Origin: Lentisphaerota bacterium
Lineage (GTDB): Bacteria; Verrucomicrobiota; Kiritimatiellia; JAAZAB01
Assembly (NCBI GenBank): GCA_016199105.1
Contig: JACQHI010000414.1
Span: 1 to 5,119 of the forward strand
Reading direction: 5' to 3'
DNA: 5,119 nt
The translations under genes were made by a program, and so were the position numbers. This document shows positions 1 through 3,598 of the stretch, one piece after another (positions within the stretch are counted from its first letter, which is position 1; every line of letters starts with the position of its first letter). The notes beneath the pieces are model-generated. The model ran no database searches. It was not told where the DNA came from and worked only from the letters and a program-made list of their open reading frames with translations.

Positions 1-17
1 CACAACCATAACCTCAG

Positions 18-24
18 AAAGGAG
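18..24 (+). promoter_or_regulatory. Ribosome binding site of the Spy/CpxP-like gene
   Basis: AAAGGAG lies six bases before the ATG at 31. It is a good Shine-Dalgarno match at normal spacing and fixes the start of the first gene. Only 30 bases of upstream sequence are visible, so no promoter can be assigned and the gene may belong to an operon that begins outside the window. Confidence 0.8.
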
Positions 25-30
25 CGTCAC

Positions 31-765
31 ATGAAACGCACGATCGGCATGGTGGGTTTGTTGGTGCTGGGATCGGCCTTGGTGGCTTCGGGCGAACCGA
101 CGGGAGCAACGGGGCCCGCCCCGCAAGGGAAAGGACCGGCCAGTCACTCCGGAGGGAAGATGTCCCGACTGGCCCAGGAACTGGGGCTGTCGGAGGAAAA
201 AGCGGCCGCCCTGAAAGCCTTGGTGTTCGAAAACCGCAAGAAACTGGTCCAACTCAAGGCCGATCGCGACCTGGCCAAGATGGATCTGGAGCAATTGCTT
301 GAAGCGGATATTCCCGACGAGAAAGCCGTACTGCAGGCGGTGGATAAAATGGGCCAGATCCACATGGACATGGCCCGCCTCCGGGTCCGCGCCCTCCTGG
401 AAATGGCGAAAACACTCACCCCTGAGCAGAGAGCCAAATTCAAGGAACTCCGCGAAGGCATGATGCAGCGCCGTTCCGAACGCATGGGCGGGCAACGGGG
501 CGGTTTCCCGCAATCGCAAGGCTCACAGGGCGGGATGCCCATGCAGCCCGGGAACAGGCGGATGCAACCCGGCAATTCGGGCCCGTCAGGCGAACAGGGA
601 CCGGGCCAGATGAATATGCCGCCCCCATCGGGCGGCCCAGGCGCCCCTGACAGCATGCTGCAACCGGGTCAGCCGGGCCAGCCCGACGCCGGCGACAATC
701 TGGCATGGATGGACGATTCGGATAACTGGCACGAACAGGTGCCCTCCGTCCCCGGCCTCGAATGA
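31..765 (+). CDS. Secreted Spy/CpxP-like LTxxQ protein with low-complexity Gly/Pro/Gln/Met tail
   Basis: The 244-residue protein starts with a signal peptide: MKR, then a hydrophobic stretch at about residues 5-19, with likely cleavage near S20-G21. It is therefore probably periplasmic. Residues 43-150 are predicted to be almost entirely helical and charged. They contain two matches to the repeated motif of the Spy/CpxP family: LGLSEEKAAALKAL (51-64) and the classic LTPEQRAKF (129-137). Known members are small periplasmic chaperones or metal-stress sensors that form cradle-shaped dimers. Residues about 152-220 are a disordered-looking tail rich in Gly, Pro, Gln and Met, with MQPGN repeated at 171-175 and 178-182. 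The last 25 residues are acidic and contain two Trp. The tail makes the protein longer than typical Spy or CpxP (about 160 residues). No terminator is obvious after the stop. The family call is moderately sure; the chaperone role is inferred, and a metal-binding or structural role is possible. Confidence 0.75.
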   Translation: MKRTIGMVGLLVLGSALVASGEPTGATGPAPQGKGPASHSGGKMSRLAQELGLSEEKAAALKALVFENRKKLVQLKADRDLAKMDLEQLLEADIPDEKAVLQAVDKMGQIHMDMARLRVRALLEMAKTLTPEQRAKFKELREGMMQRRSERMGGQRGGFPQSQGSQGGMPMQPGNRRMQPGNSGPSGEQGPGQMNMPPPSGGPGAPDSMLQPGQPGQPDAGDNLAWMDDSDNWHEQVPSVPGLE

Positions 766-769
766 TTCT

Positions 770-974
770 CAACGTCCAGCGCCCAACAATCAATCTGACA
801 TGCTTTTCAGCGGGATTAGTCGGCGCAGTCTAATCTTTGCCGTAATCTTTACCATAATCTGCCTTGCCAGGCCGTAGCTTCCGAGCGAAGGCTGGTCGGG
901 CCTGGGAGAGACAAAGGCAAAGATTATGGTAAAGACGAAGGGGACTGATCCGTTCTAATGGGCGTTGGACGTTG
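770..974. repeat. Nested inverted-repeat element, MITE/REP-like
   Basis: The outer arms 770-785 (CAACGTCCAGCGCCCA) and 959-974 (TGGGCGTTGGACGTTG) are complementary at 15 of 16 positions. Inside them, 847-860 pairs perfectly with 921-934 (14 bp), 864-868 pairs with 916-920 after a three-base bulge, and 868-873 (CAGGCC) can pair with 899-904 (GGCCTG), sharing base 868 with the previous stem. The apical part around 877-893 is also partly self-complementary (AGCTTCCGAGCGAAGGCT). The whole can fold into one long stem-loop on either strand. No transposase gene, clear target-site duplication or T-run after the stem is visible. It is best described as a non-autonomous palindromic repeat; its mobility is not shown. 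Confidence 0.6.
831..863. repeat. 12-bp direct repeat, 2.75 copies
   Basis: Three units follow each other: TAATCTTTGCCG (831-842), TAATCTTTACCA (843-854) and the partial TAATCTGCC (855-863). They form the left arm of the inner hairpin. The right arm at 916-934 contains the complementary unit only about one and a half times. GATTAG at 814-819 can also pair with CTAATC at 830-835, giving a competing small hairpin. Confidence 0.7.
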
Positions 975-981
975 GGCGTTG
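961..981. repeat. Tandem heptamer GRCGTTG, three copies
   Basis: GGCGTTG, GACGTTG and GGCGTTG follow each other without gaps. The reverse complement of the same heptamer occurs at 770-783 as CAACGTC plus the variant CAGCGCC, which is what creates the outer inverted repeat of the 770-974 element. Confidence 0.7.
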
Positions 982-995
982 CGATTTTCGGGTAG

Positions 996-1017
996 GGACG
1001 GCAGGCCCTTGCCGTCC
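996..1017. repeat. Perfect 8-bp hairpin
   Basis: GGACGGCA (996-1003) and TGCCGTCC (1010-1017) are perfect reverse complements separated by six bases, GGCCCT. The right arm is followed by GTTCTTCC, which is a poor T-tract, so a function as intrinsic terminator is unlikely. It lies 21 bases beyond the 770-974 element and may belong to the same dispersed repeat unit. Confidence 0.6.
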
Positions 1018-1141
1018 GTTCTTCCTCATCGCGCCCAATACCGCCGCCACACAACAAACGCCGTTGCCTGCCCGGAACCCGTCGACTGGACCGGAACAGG
1101 ACGTTCTCCGACCACAGGCGGATGGGGCCCCGGAATATCGC

Positions 1142-1169
1142 TTGATAATCCGGCGCAGGCCGCTAAACT
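1142..1169 (+). promoter_or_regulatory. Predicted sigma-70-type promoter of the lipoprotein gene
   Basis: TTGATA (1142-1147) matches the -35 consensus at five of six positions. It is followed after 16 bases by TAAACT (1164-1169), which matches the -10 consensus at four of six. The transcript would start near 1176 and give a leader of about 37 bases. This is a prediction by eye only. Confidence 0.45.
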
Positions 1170-1203
1170 GCTTTCATCTTTTCGAGTTGAACCGCCTTTT
1201 TAT

Positions 1204-1208
1204 GGAGG
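1204..1208 (+). promoter_or_regulatory. Ribosome binding site deciding the lipoprotein start
   Basis: GGAGG lies four bases before ATG 1213. The spacing is a little short but usable. Together with the lipoprotein signal that begins exactly at this ATG, it rules out the longer reading frame that starts upstream. Confidence 0.7.
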
Positions 1209-1212
1209 ATGT

Positions 1213-1617
1213 ATGACGAAACGTCTTATGATCGGCATATTCGCACTGGCTGTCTCCCTCATCGGCTGCACCCGCGATGAGGGACCCGATCCTCGAACCC
1301 TCATCGACGACGACGGCACCTCGGCGAACTGGAGTTTGAGCCTTACGAGCGAAGACAACATGATCGCCTATAACGACACCACCCTGACCATCTCCTCGAA
1401 CGACACTCAATATGCCGTCACCTGGATGGGGACCGCGCCCAATGGAACCGCCACCTTGAACACCAACACGTGGACGGTGACCATCACGGCGACTCATACC
1501 GCCGGGGAGATCGATCTGATCGGCACGCTTCAAGACAACGACTTCATGAACGGCTCGGGCACCATTGAAACCTACAATGGTCTGCGCATCGTAAGCTGGA
1601 GCGCGTCGCGGGAGTAA
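1213..1617 (+). CDS. Small lipoprotein of unknown function
   Basis: The product has 134 residues. MTKR is followed by a hydrophobic stretch and the lipobox LIGC, with the acylated Cys at position 19, so a lipid-anchored envelope protein is expected. The residue after Cys is Thr, which by the rules of enterobacteria would allow export to the outer membrane. The mature part starts with an acidic linker (DEGPDPRTLIDDDGT), followed by about 100 residues rich in Thr, Ser, Asn and Asp with alternating hydrophobic residues, for example TWTVTITATHTAGEIDLIGT. This suggests an all-beta, lipocalin- or Ig-like fold. I do not recognise the family. No cysteine other than C19 is present and no catalytic motif is visible. 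The same frame stays open upstream to 958, but that extension covers the repeat region and would bury the signal peptide. The gene has its own predicted promoter and converges on the dCMP deaminase gene. Confidence 0.75.
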   Translation: MTKRLMIGIFALAVSLIGCTRDEGPDPRTLIDDDGTSANWSLSLTSEDNMIAYNDTTLTISSNDTQYAVTWMGTAPNGTATLNTNTWTVTITATHTAGEIDLIGTLQDNDFMNGSGTIETYNGLRIVSWSASRE

Positions 1618-1619
1618 CG

Positions 1620-1661
1620 AACAACCCTGACCGTGACGTCAGCGCCACAGCCAGGGTTGTT
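1620..1661. terminator. Hairpin between convergent genes, possible bidirectional terminator
   Basis: AACAACCCTG (1620-1629) and CAGGGTTGTT (1652-1661) form a perfect 10-bp stem with a 22-base loop that contains the palindrome TGACGTCA (1634-1641). The hairpin fills the space between the lipoprotein stop (1617) and the deaminase stop (1663-1661). T-runs on both sides are short, so it is a weak intrinsic terminator, or a 3'-end-protecting hairpin, for both transcripts. Confidence 0.6.
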
Positions 1662-2125
1662 TATCGCACAAACCGCCGGCAGACCACTCCCGCCTCCGCC
1701 AACAGGCGTTTCATCTGCTCGGACTGGTGGTATTCAGCCTCATACACCACTTCCCGGATGCCGGCGGTGACGATCATTTTCGCGCAAAGCAGACAGGGAC
1801 TGTCGGTGCAATACAGCATGGCCTCGCGGAGCGAAACGCCGTGAAACGCGGCCTGCACGATGGCGTTCTCCTCCGCATGCGAACAGATGCATTCGTCGAG
1901 CTGAACGCCGGACGGCGAATCCCCGGAACAACGGGGACACCCGCCCTCGAAACAGTTGCGGATCCCGCTGGGCGTCCCATTGTAGCCGGTGGACATGATC
2001 CGCCGCTCTTTCACCACCACGGCCGCCACCTGCCGGCGCAGGCAGTTGCTGCGCCGTTTGACCACCTGGGTGATATCCATGAAATACGTGTCCCAGTCCG
2101 GACGCTCGAAGCCAGGGTGTGACAT
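1661..2125 (-). CDS. Deoxycytidylate (dCMP) deaminase family protein
   Basis: This 154-residue cytosolic enzyme of the zinc-dependent cytidine/deoxycytidylate deaminase superfamily most likely converts dCMP to dUMP, the precursor of dTMP. The catalytic zinc motif is complete: HAEENAI with H83 as ligand and E85 as proton shuttle, and PCLLC with C111 and C114 as ligands. The N-terminal WDTYFMDITQVVKRRSNC and GYNGTPSG segments are typical of dCMP deaminases and distinguish it from cytidine or tRNA deaminases. Extra cysteines C58, C63, C66, C79 and C81 before the active site resemble the second, structural zinc site of some family members. The chosen ATG matches the usual family N-terminus. In-frame alternatives are ATG at 2140 and TTG at 2155. 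None has a clear Shine-Dalgarno sequence, so the start is less certain than the function. It lies 41 bases after dapF on the same strand, suggesting co-transcription. ComEB and Dcd-type names are used for relatives. Confidence 0.9.
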   Translation of the reverse strand: MSHPGFERPDWDTYFMDITQVVKRRSNCLRRQVAAVVVKERRIMSTGYNGTPSGIRNCFEGGCPRCSGDSPSGVQLDECICSHAEENAIVQAAFHGVSLREAMLYCTDSPCLLCAKMIVTAGIREVVYEAEYHQSEQMKRLLAEAGVVCRRFVR

Positions 2126-2166
2126 GGCGTGAGTATGCATGATTTGCGCCAACAAATCAAATCGTT

Positions 2167-3006
2167 CTACGGATAGTCCATTTCACCGGCGAAGACGAAT
2201 TCCGCCGGGCCCGACAACGCGACATCTTCCGCGCCCTCCGCGGTCAAACGGAACTCCACGAGGAGCACATCGCCGCCGGCGCATCGCACCCGAACGGGAG
2301 AGGACGCCTGCCCGAGCTTTCCGGCGATCAAGGCGCATGCCGTCGCACCCGTGCCGCAGGCCGGCGTTTCCGCCTCCACGCCGCGCTCATAGGTTCGCAC
2401 GCGAAGCTCGTGCGGGCCTTCCACTTTCATAAAATTGACGTTGGTGCCCTTCGGTGCGAAGCGGGCATGGTGGCGGATGATGTTCCCCCACTCCTCAATC
2501 GGGCACACCGCCACGTCGTTCGCTTCGATCACGGCATGGGGCACGCCCGTATTGACACCATGGCATGTCCAGGCGAGCTTGCCCGCGGCCAGCTTTTCGT
2601 GGAGCATCCACTCTCGCGGAGCCGGCATCCAGACTTTTACCCCCGTTTCGACGATTTCGACCCGGACCCCGCCCGCCTTCGTCGCGACGGCAAAGCGTTC
2701 CCCGGCCACGCCAAGACGGTGGGCCAGGCGGGCCAGGCACCGGACGCCGTTCCCGCACATATCCGCTTCCGCTCCATCGGGATTGAAGAACACCATCCGG
2801 CAATCCGCCTGCACCGTTGCCCCAACCTCTCCGCCCGCATGGCCGGCTGGCCGCAGCAGGATAAAGCCTTCGGCGCCGATCCCGCGGTGACGGTCGCAAG
2901 CCTTCCGGATCCACACCGGATCCGGATCCGGCAACCGTCTTTCACGATCGTCCACCAGGATGAAATCGTTTCCGGCCGCCTGCATTTTCCAGAAAGGAAT
3001 CTTCAT
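2167..3006 (-). CDS. dapF: Diaminopimelate epimerase
   Basis: This cytosolic enzyme interconverts LL- and meso-diaminopimelate in the lysine and peptidoglycan pathway, without a cofactor. The 279-residue length is normal for the family. The N-terminal KMQAAGNDF (7-15) is the family start motif. CDRHRGIGAEGFIL (37-50) carries the second signature, with Glu at 46 where Asp is usual. FFNPDGAEADMCGNGVRC (73-90) holds the first catalytic cysteine, C84. ERGVEAETPACGTGATA (207-223) holds the second, C217. The two pseudo-symmetric halves and both catalytic cysteines are intact, so it should be active. The ATG is preceded only by a weak AGG (3014-3012). A strong terminator hairpin for the upstream HU gene ends nine bases before the start codon, so how dapF is transcribed is unclear. 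dCMP deaminase follows on the same strand. Confidence 0.97.
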   Translation of the reverse strand: MKIPFWKMQAAGNDFILVDDRERRLPDPDPVWIRKACDRHRGIGAEGFILLRPAGHAGGEVGATVQADCRMVFFNPDGAEADMCGNGVRCLARLAHRLGVAGERFAVATKAGGVRVEIVETGVKVWMPAPREWMLHEKLAAGKLAWTCHGVNTGVPHAVIEANDVAVCPIEEWGNIIRHHARFAPKGTNVNFMKVEGPHELRVRTYERGVEAETPACGTGATACALIAGKLGQASSPVRVRCAGGDVLLVEFRLTAEGAEDVALSGPAEFVFAGEMDYP

Positions 3007-3015
3007 GAAAGCCTG

Positions 3016-3057
3016 AAATAAAAAGGCCGCAACGCTGGCGTTGCGGCCTTTTTATTT
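3016..3057 (-). terminator. Strong intrinsic terminator after the HU gene
   Basis: Arms of 20 bases (3016-3035 and 3038-3057) are perfect reverse complements separated by only two bases. The core is GGCCGCAACGC and GCGTTGCGGCC, flanked by A- and T-runs (AAATAAAAA and TTTTTATTT). The stem is GC-rich and the T-run follows directly in both directions. Read on the minus strand it ends the HU transcript 19 bases after its stop codon. It also lies directly against the dapF translation start. Confidence 0.9.
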
Positions 3058-3075
3058 TGACTATGGAAAAACCGC

Positions 3076-3357
3076 TTACTTCAGGATGGCCACTTTGGCC
3101 GCCTTGGCAACGCGGAACTTCACAACCTTCTTCGCCGGAATGTCGATGATGGCGCCCGTCGCGGGATTACGGCCCTTGCGCGCCTTGCGATTCACGAGCA
3201 CCAGCTTGCCCAGTCCGGGAATCATGAAACCGTCCTTGGCGCCTTTGTAGGCCATGCACACCAGCGCGTCCAGCGCCTGGGCACCCTGTTTCTTCGTCAC
3301 GCCAATCGCTTCCGCAATTCCCGCCACAATGTCACTCTTCGACTTCGCTTTACCCAT
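3076..3357 (-). CDS. HU/IHF-family nucleoid DNA-binding protein
   Basis: The product is 93 residues, close to the usual 90 of HU, very basic, and acts as a dimer that bends and compacts DNA. The N-terminal helical part (KSDIVAGIAEAIGVTKKQGAQAL, at about 7-29, interrupted at Gly and Val as usual) is the dimerisation domain. GFMIPGLGKLVLVNRKARKG (43-62) begins the beta-saddle. RNPATG (63-68) is the tip of the DNA-embracing arm, with P65 as the intercalating proline. The Lys/Ala-rich C-terminus VVKFRVAKAAKVAILK is typical. The ATG is chosen because a strong AAGGAGG precedes it; a longer in-frame reading that would start at a TTG near 3465 lacks support. It could be named HU (hup) or an IHF-like paralogue; which cannot be told from one gene. 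The gene has its own predicted promoter about 120 bases upstream and its own terminator. Confidence 0.95.
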   Translation of the reverse strand: MGKAKSKSDIVAGIAEAIGVTKKQGAQALDALVCMAYKGAKDGFMIPGLGKLVLVNRKARKGRNPATGAIIDIPAKKVVKFRVAKAAKVAILK

Positions 3358-3366
3358 GATGCACTG

Positions 3367-3373
3367 CCTCCTT
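3367..3373 (-). promoter_or_regulatory. Ribosome binding site of the HU gene
   Basis: On the minus strand this reads AAGGAGG, the full Shine-Dalgarno core, nine bases before the ATG at 3357. It fixes the HU start and suggests high expression, as expected for a nucleoid protein. Confidence 0.85.
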
Positions 3374-3393
3374 ATTGTTGCGTTTCCGACCGT

Positions 3394-3401
3394 TTGATCA
3401 A
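3394..3401. other. Small palindrome in the HU leader
   Basis: TTGATCAA is a perfect 8-bp palindrome about 37 bases upstream of the HU start codon, between the predicted promoter and the gene. It could be part of an operator, but at this length chance is a good explanation. Confidence 0.25.
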
Positions 3402-3429
3402 CCTGCGATCCCAACCCGATAGTGTCAGT

Positions 3430-3472
3430 CCTCCTATTTCGATGTTTAGCCTTTCCGGCACACAAGTTGCCG
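3430..3472 (-). promoter_or_regulatory. HU leader hairpin and orphan Shine-Dalgarno
   Basis: On the minus strand CGGCA (3472-3468) and TGCCG (3460-3456) form a small hairpin with a 7-base loop, just after the predicted transcription start. It is followed by AGGAGG (3435-3430) with no ATG, GTG or TTG at usable distance; the first, a TTG, is about 15 bases away and in frame with HU. The AGGAGG may be fortuitous, or a ribosome standby or regulatory element. Confidence 0.35.
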
Positions 3473-3485
3473 TAAAATTGCCCGC

Positions 3486-3514
3486 ATTATTGCAGAGCCC
3501 AAAAAACGGCACAA
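3486..3514 (-). promoter_or_regulatory. Predicted HU promoter with extended -10
   Basis: Read on the minus strand, TTGTGC (3514-3509) is a partial -35 box. After a 17-base spacer comes AATAAT (3491-3486), five of six to the -10 consensus and preceded by TGC, an extended -10. Transcription would start near 3479, giving a leader of about 120 bases before the HU start. The AT-rich tract at 3511-3545 lies over and upstream of the -35 and could act as an UP element. Confidence 0.5.
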
Positions 3515-3562
3515 GCATAAATATTCAGATTTTTCAGGTTTTTTTCGCTTCTCGAATGCCTC

Positions 3563-3590
3563 TTGCACCCTCCCTTCAAAGCGCTACACT
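3563..3590 (+). promoter_or_regulatory. Predicted asnS promoter, leaderless transcript
   Basis: TTGCAC (3563-3568) matches the -35 consensus at four of six positions. It is followed after 16 bases by TACACT (3585-3590), four of six to the -10 box. Only eight bases separate the -10 box from the ATG at 3599, so transcription would start at or within a base or two of the start codon. No Shine-Dalgarno sequence precedes the ATG, which fits. Confidence 0.5.
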
Positions 3591-3598
3591 GACTTCCG

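Larger units (their letters stand above)
766..1212. other. 447-nt intergenic region with inverted repeats
   Basis: I see no credible gene in this gap. Weak ORFs cross it in several frames, but none has a ribosome binding site, and part of their coding potential comes from repeats. The left half (770-974) is a nested inverted-repeat element. A short hairpin follows at 996-1017. The stretch 1030-1140 shows nothing recognisable. The right end (1142-1208) carries a promoter-like pair and the ribosome binding site for the lipoprotein gene. Confidence 0.7.

Noticed and set aside
831..863. Possible CRISPR array from the 12-bp direct repeats
   Set aside because: The units are contiguous, without spacers, too short, and no cas gene is present.
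847..934. Inner hairpin as intrinsic terminator of the Spy-like gene
   Set aside because: Neither strand has a T-run after the stem, and the arms are separated by a 60-base loop region.
830..1057. Minus-strand 75-codon frame in the intergenic region
   Set aside because: Its sequence is generated by the repeats (for example the repeated DYGK from the 12-mer), it has no ribosome binding site and no recognisable domain.
958..1212. N-terminal extension of the lipoprotein frame
   Set aside because: It would place 85 residues before the signal peptide and includes repeat sequence. A GGAGG before ATG 1213 and a lipobox 19 residues later support the short form.
2126..2166. Separate promoter for dCMP deaminase in the gap after dapF
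   Set aside because: The gap is only 41 bases and no -35/-10 pair is visible, so co-transcription with dapF is the simpler reading.
2410..3021. Plus-strand reading frame of 203 codons opposite dapF
   Set aside because: dapF on the minus strand has both catalytic motifs and normal length; the opposite frame is a shadow.
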